DNA from: Streptomyces stelliscabiei
GTDB taxonomy: Bacteria > Actinomycetota > Actinomycetes > Streptomycetales > Streptomycetaceae
Assembly (NCBI RefSeq): GCF_014873495.1
Contig: NZ_JADBGF010000001.1
Location: forward strand, 4,836,001-4,900,000
Reading direction: 5' to 3'
Length of the DNA: 64,000 nucleotides
The notes under the pieces: generated by a model
The model's database searches: none
Told to the model about the DNA's origin: nothing
The model's input: only the letters and a program-made list of their open reading frames with translations
Part shown: piece after piece, positions 48,830 to 57,232 of the stretch
Position numbering within the stretch: the first letter of the stretch is position 1
Layout: every line of letters starts with the position of its first letter
Position numbers and translations under genes: made by a program

Positions 48830-49834
48830 ATGCTGCTCACACCCCTGCGCACCGCCGAGGACGGAACCGTCCCCGGCCCCCTCCTCACCGAACTCACCGC
48901 TCTGTACGCCTCCCACCGCGACTTCTACGCCCTGAGCGGTGACTTCCCGGACGCGAACGACATCCGGCCCGAACAGGTGGCCGCGGCACTGTCGGTGGAG
49001 CTGGCCGATCCGGAGGCGGAGATCCTGCTCGCGCGCGACGCCGGGGAAGACCGCGAGACCGGGCGGGGCGGCGAGGGGCGGCTCGTCGGGGTCGCCATCA
49101 CCCTCGCCCGTCATCCCGATCCGGCCGACCCCGACCCGTGGATCGGGCTGCTGCTCGTCGACGCCACTGCTCAACGACGTGGATATGGAAGCCAGTTGGC
49201 GAGCCTCGTCGAGGAACGGTTCCGGCGGGCCGGACGCACCGCCGTACGGTTGGCGGTACTCGACAACAACCCCGGGGGCCTCGCGTTCTGGACGGCCCTC
49301 GGCTACGAGGTCGTGGAGCGCCGCCGGGACCGTCAACTGGGGCGCCCCTGCGTCGTGTTGCGCAAGACGCTGCGTACGGCACGGCAGGCCGCGCGGGTCG
49401 CCGTACTCGATCCGGACGGTGCGGTCTTCCTGTTCGAGTACCACAACGAGGAGGTGGGCTCGCACTGGGCCCTGCCCGGTGGCGGTCTGGAGGCCGGTGA
49501 GAGACCGCGCGAGGGCGCCCTGCGGGAACTGCGCGAGGAGACGGGCTGGACGGACGTGGAGCCGGACGCGTTCCTCCACACCTGGACCCATGACTTCACC
49601 CGCGCCGGCGTCCCCGTCCGCCAGCACGACCACATGTACGTGGCCCGCGGCCCGCGCCGCGAGCCGGTCGGCGGCCTCCTCGCCGCCGCGCGCGCCGAGG
49701 AGGGCATCCTGAGCTGGCGCTGGTGGACCCGCCAGGAACTCACCGAGGCGAGCGGGGCGGTGTGGCCGCCCGAACTGCCCCGGCTGCTCACGGAGTTCGA
49801 GGAGTCGGAGCGGTCGCCGCGCCGAGGGGACTGA
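48830..49834 (+). CDS. GNAT acetyltransferase fused to NUDIX hydrolase
   Basis: A 334-aa bifunctional protein. Residues 1-180 form a GNAT domain with the acetyl-CoA loop QRRGYGSQLASLVEERF near 114-130 and FWTALGYEVVERR. Residues about 190-330 are a NUDIX hydrolase whose 23-residue box begins GGGLEAGERPREGALREL and ends REETGW (about 216-239), all catalytic Glu present. The start is ATG at 48830, 7 bases after -10-like TAGCGT (48817-48822). Substrates are unknown; the pair may handle an acylated nucleotide. Confidence 0.85.
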   Translation: MLLTPLRTAEDGTVPGPLLTELTALYASHRDFYALSGDFPDANDIRPEQVAAALSVELADPEAEILLARDAGEDRETGRGGEGRLVGVAITLARHPDPADPDPWIGLLLVDATAQRRGYGSQLASLVEERFRRAGRTAVRLAVLDNNPGGLAFWTALGYEVVERRRDRQLGRPCVVLRKTLRTARQAARVAVLDPDGAVFLFEYHNEEVGSHWALPGGGLEAGERPREGALRELREETGWTDVEPDAFLHTWTHDFTRAGVPVRQHDHMYVARGPRREPVGGLLAAARAEEGILSWRWWTRQELTEASGAVWPPELPRLLTEFEESERSPRRGD

Positions 49835-49840
49835 CTCCCC

Positions 49841-51316
49841 TCAGGCCCGAGGCGGTCTGCCCTCCCCGTACAGCCAGTCCTTCCAGACCGGGCTCAGGTC
49901 CGCGTCCGGAGCCGCCTTCCCGGCGAACGTCTCCACGTACGCCGTGAAGTCGGCCGTGTCCGCGTTGCCGTGGCGGTGGGCGGTCGCCCAGCCCCGGATG
50001 AGCGCGAAGAAGGCGTCGTCGCCGACGGCCTCACGGATCTTGTGCAGCACCATGGCCCCGCGCTCGTACACCGGGCTGTCGGAGATACGGGCGGCGCTCG
50101 GCGGCTTCGCGGGCGGGAAGTCCCAGACTGCCTCGCTCTCGTCGGCGTCCTGGAAGTACTCGCCCTCGTACAGCGCGTCGAAGGACTCCTGGGCGGTGTC
50201 TCCGCCGTGGTCCTCCGCCCACAGCCACTCGGCGTAGGTGGCGAAGCCCTCGTTGAGCCACATGTCCCGCCAGCTCTCCGGGGTCACGGAGTCGCCGTAC
50301 CACTGGTGGGCCAGCTCGTGGACGAGGAGCGGGAGGCCGGGCACGCCGGGGAAGACGGGGCGGTTCTGGGTCTCCAGCGCGTACGCCACGTCCTCCGGCC
50401 GGTCGACGATCGCGCCGGTCGAGGAGAAGGGGTACGGGCCGAAGTTCCCCTCCGCCCAGTCGATGACCTCGGGGATCCGGTCCAGGACCGCACGGCTGTC
50501 CTCGGCCTGGGTGGGATCGACGGCGACGTACACCGGAAGCCGACCCGCGCCCCGGCCCGCACCCGCACCCGCTTCGACCGTCGAGCGCCTGATCTCGAAC
50601 CGGCCGATCGCGATCGTGGCCAGATAGCTCGCCATCGGCTCGGCGACGCGCCAGGAGTACGTCGTTCGGCCGCCCTCGCCGGACTCGCTCGTCAACTCCC
50701 CGTTGGAGACGGCCCGCAGGCCCTCGGGGACGGTGACCGAGATGTCGTAGGTCGCCTTGTCGGAGGGGTGGTGGTTGCCGGGGAACCAGGTCATCGAGCC
50801 CGTCGGTTCACCGAGGGCGAGGACGCCGTCGGCGGTCGGCAGCCAGCCCTCCCGGGAGCCGTCCGGGTCGGTGATCGTCTCCGGGGTGCCCGAGTACCGC
50901 ACCCTCGTCCGGAACGTCTCCCCCGCGCGGAGCCCGCCCCCGGGGGTGACCGTCAGCTCCTGCCCCGCCCGCTTCCAGCGTGCCGCCGCGCCCTCGACGG
51001 CGACCGACTCGACGTCCATCCCCGACAGGTCGAGGTTGAACGAGCCGAGGTCCCGTGTCGCCCGGGCGGTGATGACGGCGGTGCCGCGCAGGCTGCCGCC
51101 GGACCCGGCCCCGGACGGGGGTGTGTACCCGAGGGTGAGGGCGTAGTGCGTGACGTCGTAGCCGCCGTTGCCGAGCTGCGGGAAGTACGGGTCGCGCAGG
51201 CCCGCGGCTCCCTTGCCGGCCCCGGCCTCGCCACCGCCCTCGGCGCACGACGTGAGCGTGAGTGCCAGCGCGACGGTGAGCAGGGCGGCCGGGACAACCG
51301 GGGCGGATCGGGACAC
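49841..51316 (-). CDS. M1-family aminopeptidase lipoprotein
   Basis: A 491-aa secreted zinc metallopeptidase. The signal peptide ends in a lipobox ALTLTSC (Cys24). The M1 motif is HELAHQWYGD (zinc His333, His337; catalytic Glu334) with NEGFATY giving Glu356. The gluzincin exopeptidase tunnel and the C-terminal short helical domain are reduced relative to full aminopeptidase N. The start is GTG at 51314-51316, where a -10-like TAGGAT lies 7 bases upstream (leaderless); a GUG-free longer frame starts at 51346. Diverges by 37 bp from the next gene. Confidence 0.9.
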   Translation of the reverse strand: MSRSAPVVPAALLTVALALTLTSCAEGGGEAGAGKGAAGLRDPYFPQLGNGGYDVTHYALTLGYTPPSGAGSGGSLRGTAVITARATRDLGSFNLDLSGMDVESVAVEGAAARWKRAGQELTVTPGGGLRAGETFRTRVRYSGTPETITDPDGSREGWLPTADGVLALGEPTGSMTWFPGNHHPSDKATYDISVTVPEGLRAVSNGELTSESGEGGRTTYSWRVAEPMASYLATIAIGRFEIRRSTVEAGAGAGRGAGRLPVYVAVDPTQAEDSRAVLDRIPEVIDWAEGNFGPYPFSSTGAIVDRPEDVAYALETQNRPVFPGVPGLPLLVHELAHQWYGDSVTPESWRDMWLNEGFATYAEWLWAEDHGGDTAQESFDALYEGEYFQDADESEAVWDFPPAKPPSAARISDSPVYERGAMVLHKIREAVGDDAFFALIRGWATAHRHGNADTADFTAYVETFAGKAAPDADLSPVWKDWLYGEGRPPRA

Positions 51317-51353
51317 GTCGGCGATCCTATGAGGACATGACACCATCGCCTAC

Positions 51354-51854
51354 GTGCTCGACATCGGCTACGCCCTCTCCAACCGCTTCCCCGACCCGCC
51401 GCAGACGGACTACCGCCGCGCCGACGTGTACGCGCTGCGGCACGACCTGTTCTGCGGGGACGTCTACCTCGCCGACACGAAGGCGGACCGGGAGCTGTCC
51501 ACAGCCTGGGGATGGGTGCCGGTGCTGGACTTCGCGTGGGCGCTGTGCGACATCGTGGAGCGGCTCGACCAGGACCCCGCCGGGTCCCGCGCCTCCCGGC
51601 CCCAGCACGCGGAACTCGACTTCACCGAGTCCACCGACCGCATGCTCTTCGAGCGGCGCTTCGGCTGGGTGGACGTCGAGGCGGACTGGATGCGGGCCGA
51701 GGACCCCCCGCTGACCTTCTCCCACTCCGAACTCCGCCGCGAGGCCCGCGACTTCCTCCACGACGTGATCGCCGACCTCTGCGACCTCCACGAAACGCTG
51801 GCCGACAACCCAGCGATCTGGACCCTCCAGTCCCGCTTCCCGAGGATGCCGTAG
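51354..51854 (+). CDS. conserved hypothetical protein
   Basis: A 166-aa cytoplasmic protein: IGYALSNRFPDPPQTDYRRA, DVYALRHDLFCGDVYLAD, WGWVPVLDFAWALCDIVERL, ELDFTESTDRMLFERRFGW and HDVIADLCDLHETLADNP. A compact acidic alpha/beta protein, widely seen in Streptomyces (from memory), of unknown function. The start is a GTG at 51354; no good ribosome site is present. Confidence 0.68.
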   Translation: MLDIGYALSNRFPDPPQTDYRRADVYALRHDLFCGDVYLADTKADRELSTAWGWVPVLDFAWALCDIVERLDQDPAGSRASRPQHAELDFTESTDRMLFERRFGWVDVEADWMRAEDPPLTFSHSELRREARDFLHDVIADLCDLHETLADNPAIWTLQSRFPRMP

Positions 51855-51886
51855 GAAGCCTGCCCCGTTCGCCCGCGGGCCCGGTG

Positions 51887-51922
51887 GGGGCTGCACATGC
51901 GGGGTCGAAGGGGCGCAGCCCC
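51887..51922. repeat. GC-rich interspersed hairpin between convergent genes
   Basis: GGGGCTGC (51887-51894) pairs with GCAGCCCC (51915-51922). The following sequence, GGGGAAGGGACGGGTAGGGG, matches, from memory, another common Streptomyces intergenic repeat type. It may double as a terminator. Confidence 0.55.
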
Positions 51923-51978
51923 TGGGGAAGGGACGGGTAGGGGCGGCGGGGGCGGGACACACCCCGGCACCCCGGAGG

Positions 51979-52647
51979 TCACCCCTCCACCCGAATCCCC
52001 ATCTCCCCCGCCAACACCGGCGCCAGATCCATCAACTGCGCCGCACTGATCACGGCCCCGGACAACCGCTCCACCCCCCGCACGATCTCCACCGACGCGG
52101 CCCCCCGCAGATCCACATCCACGAAGCGCACCCCGGTCAGATCAACCCCCTTCAACGCACACCCCGCGAACGAGACCCGCTCCAACCGCGCACCCCCGAA
52201 ATCCGGCTCGACCAGCACACAGTCCTCGAACACCACGTCCCGGAGCCGAGCCTCCCGCAGATTCAAATAGTCGATCTTCCCCCCACGCACCAGCACCCGC
52301 TCCAGCACGCCCCCATGCAACTGCACCCCACCGAGCCGCGCGTCCACCAGCTCCACATCCCGCAGCGTCGCCCCGGCCAGATCCGTCCCCACCCCCCGTA
52401 TCCCGGTGAGAACGGAATCGAGCACCCGAGCCCGCTGCAACCGCGTCTCGTCCAGCGCGCACCCCGTCAGCGCACAGTCCATGAACCGCGCACCCCCGCC
52501 GTCCTGCCCGACGAAGTCCAGCTCCCGGAACTCCAGCCCGTCATAGTCCCCGTCGGGCTCCAGCTCCCCGCCCCCGAACACCTCCAGCACCGGCAACCGC
52601 ACCTCCGGCCGCCGCGCCGCCTTCACCACCGACCTCGCCCGCACCAT
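51979..52647 (-). CDS. pentapeptide-repeat protein
   Basis: A 222-aa protein whose residues about 30-180 contain repeated A(D/N)LxX-like pentapeptides: LEFRELDFVGQDGGGARFMD, TDLAGATLRDVELVDARLG, LNLREARLRDVVFEDCVLVE and CALKGVDLTGVRFVDVDLRG. They build a right-handed quadrilateral beta-helix. Some such proteins mimic DNA and protect gyrase; others have structural roles. The start is ATG at 52645-52647. The function of this one is unknown. Confidence 0.85.
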   Translation of the reverse strand: MVRARSVVKAARRPEVRLPVLEVFGGGELEPDGDYDGLEFRELDFVGQDGGGARFMDCALTGCALDETRLQRARVLDSVLTGIRGVGTDLAGATLRDVELVDARLGGVQLHGGVLERVLVRGGKIDYLNLREARLRDVVFEDCVLVEPDFGGARLERVSFAGCALKGVDLTGVRFVDVDLRGAASVEIVRGVERLSGAVISAAQLMDLAPVLAGEMGIRVEG

Positions 52648-52798
52648 GCCCCCATCGTGCACCCCACCACTGACAATCCCCATGACCTGCGCGAACGCCC
52701 CGCCGAAACCAGGCCATGTCACATTCCGGCCCCCTCGACCCGTCGTAGGTGCGAACAGCCACCGACCCGGCCGGCACCGACCCGAGGGAGCCCACGCC

Positions 52799-54019
52799 AT
52801 GCGCACCAGCCGAACCCCCACCCCCCTCACCGTCATCGGCGGCGGCTTCGCCGGACTCACCGCGGCGATCACCGCCGCGGAGGCGGGCGCGAAGGTCACC
52901 GTGTACGAGGCGCACCACACGCTCGGCGGCCGGGCCCGGACCACGGAGGGGCCGTACCGGACGAACGAGGGACCGCACGCGCTCTACAGCGGCGGCCCGC
53001 ACTGGACCTGGCTCGGGCAGCGGGACCTGATCGGACCGCTCGCCCCGCTCCCGCCCCTGGAGACCGCCCGGCTCCGTCTGCACCACAAGGGCGCCCTGCG
53101 CCGTACACCACCGTTCGCCATGCTCAAGCTCCTGCGCCCCCGCCGGGCGAGCCGGCACGCGCCCGTCGACGTCGACTTCCGCACCTGGGCGACCGCACAG
53201 GCCGGCGAGGAGGCCGCGCGGGCCGCCGCCAACTACGCGGCGGTGGCGCTGTTCCACCACGACCCGGGCTCCCTGTCCGCCGCGTTCGTGCAGGAACGGC
53301 TGCGCCGGGCCACGAAGCTGCCCCCGGAGGCGCACTACCCGCGCGGCGGCTGGGCGAGCGTCATCGACCGGATGGCGGCCCGCGCCTGGAACCTGGGTGT
53401 CCGCATGGAGACCCTCAGCCGCGTCGACAGCCTCGACGCCCTCGGCGACCGGGCGGGCGGCGGGGGCACCGGCCCGATCGTGGTCGCCACCTCCCTGGAC
53501 GCCGCCCGACGCCTGCTCGGGGACGACTCGCTGACCTGGCCGAGCGGCCGTACCGCCCTCGTCGACCTCGCCGTACGCACCCGTCGGGGCGACGCCTTCG
53601 CCGTCTCCGACCTGGACGCGCCCGGCTGGATCGAGCGGTTCACCGCGCAGGACCGCACGCTGGCCCCGGCGGGCGAGCAGCTGCTCCAGGGGCAGTTCCC
53701 GATCGGCCCGCACGAGTCGCGGGCCGACGGCATCACGCGCGCCGAACACCTGCTCGACCTGGGTTTCCCCGGCTGGCTGGACCGGGTCACCTGGCGCCGC
53801 GAGGCCACCTCGAACGGCCGTACGGGCGCGGTCGATCTCCCCGGCACCAGTTGGCGGGACCGCCCGGCCGTGGACCGGGGCGACGACGTCTACCTCGCCG
53901 GCGACCAGGTCGCGGCGCCGGGTGTCCTCTCGGAGGTGTCGTTCAACAGCGCCCTCGCGGCCGTCTCCCTGGCGCTGGGCAGGAGGTCGAGGACCCCCCT
54001 CGACCTGAAGCACGCCTGA
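52799..54019 (+). CDS. FAD-dependent phytoene-dehydrogenase-like oxidoreductase
   Basis: A 406-aa NAD(P)/FAD-dependent protein with the Rossmann entry VIGGGFAGLTAAITAAEAGA and VYEAHHTLGGRART at the N-terminus, GPHALYSGGPHWTWLG, and the C-terminal FAD motif DDVYLAGDQVAAPGVLSEVS. It resembles the phytoene desaturase/amine oxidase superfamily. The start is ATG 52799, with GAGGGAG about 10 nt upstream. It is convergent with another FAD oxidoreductase. No carotenoid cluster lies nearby, so the substrate is open. Confidence 0.85.
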   Translation: MRTSRTPTPLTVIGGGFAGLTAAITAAEAGAKVTVYEAHHTLGGRARTTEGPYRTNEGPHALYSGGPHWTWLGQRDLIGPLAPLPPLETARLRLHHKGALRRTPPFAMLKLLRPRRASRHAPVDVDFRTWATAQAGEEAARAAANYAAVALFHHDPGSLSAAFVQERLRRATKLPPEAHYPRGGWASVIDRMAARAWNLGVRMETLSRVDSLDALGDRAGGGGTGPIVVATSLDAARRLLGDDSLTWPSGRTALVDLAVRTRRGDAFAVSDLDAPGWIERFTAQDRTLAPAGEQLLQGQFPIGPHESRADGITRAEHLLDLGFPGWLDRVTWRREATSNGRTGAVDLPGTSWRDRPAVDRGDDVYLAGDQVAAPGVLSEVSFNSALAAVSLALGRRSRTPLDLKHA

Positions 54020-54026
54020 GGCGCCC

Positions 54027-55439
54027 TCAGTGCCGCCCCGCCACCCGATCCGCCACCCGTGCCAACCGCGACGACTCCCCCTTGTTCGACGCCGCCTCGC
54101 GCCGGTCGGCGGCACGGTACGTGGCGTACATGCCCTGCACCCCCGCCCACCGCAGCGGCTCCGGTTCCCACTTGCGCACCCGGTGGTTCACCCACGGCAG
54201 CGAGGTCAGCTCGGTGGCCCCGGCCTGCCCGGAGTCCCGCAGGACGAGATCGCGCAGGGTGCGGGCGGCGAGGTTGGTGGTGGCCACCCCCGAGCCGACG
54301 TAACCGCCGGCCCAGCCGAGCCCCGTCGACCGGTCGAGGGTGACCGTGGCACACCAGTCACGGGGAACCCCGAGCACGCCCGACCAGGCATGGTCGACCC
54401 GCACCCCCGCCAGCGAGGGGAAGAAGCGCACCAGGATCTCGTACAGCGCCTCGATCGTCGCCGCCTGCGTACGCCCGTCGTTGTCCGTCCGCGACCCGAA
54501 GCGGTACGGCACCCCGCGGCCGCCGAGCGCGATCCGGTCGTCGGCGGTGCGCTGCGCGTACATGTACGCGTGCGCCATGTCGCCGAGCGTCTCGCGGCCC
54601 TCCCAGCCGATCGCGGCCCACTGCCCGGCCGTCAGCGGCGCGGTGGCGATCATCGAGGAGTTCATCGGCAGCCAGGTCCGCCGCTGGCCCCTGAGGTTCG
54701 CCGTGAAACCCTCCGTGCAGCGCAGCACATGGGGCGCCCGGACCGTGCCGTACGGCGTGACCGCCTGCCGCGGCCGGATCTCGGTCACCGGCGTCAGCTC
54801 GTGCACGGTCACCCCCAGCCGCTCGACGACGGCCGCCAGCCCCGTCACCAGCTTCACCGGGTTCAGCCGCGCCCCGTGCGGCGTCCACGTCGACCCCACC
54901 GCGTCCGCGACCCTGATCCGCTCGGCCGTCTCCCGCGCGCCGTACAGCTCGCGGTCGTCCTCCCCGTACGCCCTCTCGTGCTCGTGGAAGGCTCGCAGGC
55001 GGCTCAACTGGGCCGGGGTGCAGGCGACTTCGAGCACTCCGCCCCGGTGGATGTCCGCCTCGACACCCTCCTCGCCCGCCACCCGCACGACCTCGTCGAC
55101 GGTCTCGTTCATGGCCCGCTGCAGCCGCACGGCGGCCTCCCGCCCGTGCAGCCGCGCGTACCGGTCCCGCCCCGCGACCCCGTTGTAGAGCCAGCCGCCG
55201 TTGCGCCCCGAAGCCCCGTACCCGCAGAACTTCTGCTCCAGGACGACGATCCGCAGATCGGGTGCGGCCTTCTTCAGGTAGTAGGCCGTCCACAGCCCGG
55301 TGTACCCGCCTCCGACGATCACCACGTCGGCGGACGCGTCCCCGGCCAGCGGCTCCCTCGGGACGGGGAGGCCGGTCTGCGCGTACCAGAAGGAGATCCC
55401 GCCGTTGACGGTGCCGGCCATCGCGTCCGAGCTGCTCAT
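54027..55439 (-). CDS. DAO-type FAD oxidoreductase (amine/gamma-glutamylputrescine-like)
   Basis: A 470-aa D-amino-acid oxidase-family flavoprotein: VVIVGGGYTGLWTAYYLKKA (FAD site near 33-52), EQKFCGYGASGRNGGWLYNG, DIHRGGVLEVACTPAQLSRL, and the C-terminal GLGWAGGYVGSGVATTNLAA with catalytic-site residues. Such proteins oxidise secondary amines, for example PuuB acting on gamma-glutamylputrescine. The start is ATG at 55437-55439. Adjacent genes do not show a putrescine pathway, so the substrate is an inference. Confidence 0.88.
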   Translation of the reverse strand: MSSSDAMAGTVNGGISFWYAQTGLPVPREPLAGDASADVVIVGGGYTGLWTAYYLKKAAPDLRIVVLEQKFCGYGASGRNGGWLYNGVAGRDRYARLHGREAAVRLQRAMNETVDEVVRVAGEEGVEADIHRGGVLEVACTPAQLSRLRAFHEHERAYGEDDRELYGARETAERIRVADAVGSTWTPHGARLNPVKLVTGLAAVVERLGVTVHELTPVTEIRPRQAVTPYGTVRAPHVLRCTEGFTANLRGQRRTWLPMNSSMIATAPLTAGQWAAIGWEGRETLGDMAHAYMYAQRTADDRIALGGRGVPYRFGSRTDNDGRTQAATIEALYEILVRFFPSLAGVRVDHAWSGVLGVPRDWCATVTLDRSTGLGWAGGYVGSGVATTNLAARTLRDLVLRDSGQAGATELTSLPWVNHRVRKWEPEPLRWAGVQGMYATYRAADRREAASNKGESSRLARVADRVAGRH

Positions 55440-55556
55440 GGCGGGACGCTAACCCCTGCCGAGGGCCTCTGTCTCCTACGGATTTCGTGGCCTGCGTGCC
55501 GTCGCGGGCCGGAAATCGAAGGCGCTTCGGGCGGGCGCACCCGTAGGGTCGCCCGC

Positions 55557-56444
55557 ATGACCGAAGCCATCCCGGTGCCGGAGGAACTGGCCGCCACGCT
55601 GGCGATGTTCTTCGAGGAGAAGGGCCGGGCCTTCGCCGCCGCCCTGCCGGGCCTGGCCGCCCGGTTCCTGGACCACTGGGGCCTGCGCCCGGACGGACCG
55701 GCCATGCACGGCATGTGCGCCCTGGTCCTGCCCGTGGTCCGCACGGCCGACGCGACCCCGGCCGTCCTCAAGCTCCAGATCCTCGACGACGAGAGCGCGG
55801 GCGAGCCGGTCGCCCTGCGCGTCTGGGACGGCGACGGGGCGGTACGGCTCCTGGACCACGACCCGGAGACGGGCAGCATGCTGCTCGAACGCCTCGACCC
55901 GGCCCGCATGCTGTCCCACGAGCCCGACACCCACGCGGCCATCCTGGTCATCGCCCGCCTCCTGGCCCACCTGACCGCCACCCCGGCCCCGCCGGGCCTG
56001 CGCCGCCTGGCCGACATCGCGGCGGACATGCTGGACCGCACGCCCCCCGTGCTGGCCCGCGTCCCGGACGCCGTTGACCGCCGCCTGCTCGCGGACTGCG
56101 CGGCGGCGCTCCGCGAGGTCATGGCCGAACCCGGCGACCGGCTCCTCCACTGGGACCTGCACTTCGACAACGTCCTGGGCGCCGACCGCGCCCCCTGGCT
56201 CGCCATCGACCCCAAGCCCCTCGCCGGCGACCCCGCCTTCGACCTCTGGCCGGCCCTGAACAACCGCTTCGACCCGGACGACGTCCCCTGGCGCTTCGAC
56301 GCGATGACCGACGTCCTCTCCCTGGACCGTGACCGCGCCCGAGCCTGGACCCTCGCCCGCCTCCTCCAGAACGCCCTCTGGGAGATCGAGGAGGGGCGCC
56401 CCCTCGACCCCGACGACCTGGAACTGGCCCGCCGACTGCGCTGA
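55557..56444 (+). CDS. APH(6)-like aminoglycoside/hydroxyurea phosphotransferase
   Basis: A 295-aa kinase of the aminoglycoside phosphotransferase family, APH(6)/hydroxyurea group. An N-terminal ATP lobe has VLKLQILDDESAGEPVAL, and RLLDHDPETGSMLLERLDP follows. The catalytic loop is LLHWDLHFDNVLGADRAP (HWDLHFDN at 198-205) and the metal-binding AIDPKPLAGDPAFDLWP (DPKP 218-221). Members inactivate streptomycin by phosphorylation at position 6. The start ATG is 7 bases after a -10-like TAGGGT (55544-55549), so leaderless. Resistance is unproven. Confidence 0.88.
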   Translation: MTEAIPVPEELAATLAMFFEEKGRAFAAALPGLAARFLDHWGLRPDGPAMHGMCALVLPVVRTADATPAVLKLQILDDESAGEPVALRVWDGDGAVRLLDHDPETGSMLLERLDPARMLSHEPDTHAAILVIARLLAHLTATPAPPGLRRLADIAADMLDRTPPVLARVPDAVDRRLLADCAAALREVMAEPGDRLLHWDLHFDNVLGADRAPWLAIDPKPLAGDPAFDLWPALNNRFDPDDVPWRFDAMTDVLSLDRDRARAWTLARLLQNALWEIEEGRPLDPDDLELARRLR

Positions 56445-56527
56445 CCCACCCCCTGGGCCGCGACGTCCCGGGCCGACTCGCCCCCGACACGCGGTCCCGG
56501 GCCGCCCCCGCGACCCGGGACCCGCCG

Positions 56528-57028
56528 TCACTTGCCGCTGCCGCCGGGGACGCCGATGCGGGTGATCCGGTGGTCGCGGTCCAGGTCGACGACGAGCTTG
56601 ACGGTGCCTCCCATGCCCCAGGTAAGGGTGACGGCAACCTTGTCAGCGGTGGCGCCGTTCTTGACCGTCCACTTCGCCGGGACGTTCTGGGCGTGCAGGA
56701 TGCCGTCCGCGTTGTTGCGGGCCTCCCACTTCTCCACCTTGCGGAGAGCGTCGGGGCGGACGTAGAACTCGCGGAGTTCGGTGGTCAGCCTGCCGTTGTC
56801 CGCGTCGAGCTGGGCGTCGATGTAGGCGCCGTAGAAGTCGGCGACCCGGGTCACGTTGTCCGACGACTTGCCACTGATGGTCCGCTGCGCGACGGCACCC
56901 GCCGTCGTCCCTCCCGTGGTCGCCTCCGCCGACGCGGTGAGCCCCAGCGGGAGGACGACGGCGGCGACGAGGCCGGCGATCAGAGCGGTGCGGCGGACGT
57001 GCTTGCGGGTGGTCGTGTTGCTCTTCAT
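56528..57028 (-). CDS. secreted protein, nuclear-transport-factor-like size
   Basis: A 166-aa exported protein. Signal peptide of about 37 residues (KHVRRTALIAGLVAAVVLPL ending near SAEA). The mature part VADFYGAYIDAQLDADNGRL, TTELREFYVRPDALRKVEKW, HAQNVPAKWTVKN and VTLTWGMGGTVKLVVDLDRD suggests a small alpha+beta cone-like fold. The start is ATG at 57026-57028, with GGGGAA 8 nt upstream. No family name can be given with confidence. Diverges from the XRE-membrane gene. Confidence 0.68.
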   Translation of the reverse strand: MKSNTTTRKHVRRTALIAGLVAAVVLPLGLTASAEATTGGTTAGAVAQRTISGKSSDNVTRVADFYGAYIDAQLDADNGRLTTELREFYVRPDALRKVEKWEARNNADGILHAQNVPAKWTVKNGATADKVAVTLTWGMGGTVKLVVDLDRDHRITRIGVPGGSGK

Positions 57029-57232
57029 GAGTGAGTTCCCCGATGTCGTGTGGCGTTGGATCGAAAGTGCGTCGCGGTGTACGGGGCGGCCCCTCGACCC
57101 CTGGTGAGGGGCGGCTCCGGCGACACCCAGAGCTTCGGCGGCCCGCCGGACCCACCACAACGGCCGGCGGCCCACCCGCAACGGTGGAACCGTCCCAGGC
57201 CCGCTGACCTCTCCTCTTGGGGAGTGCCTGGG

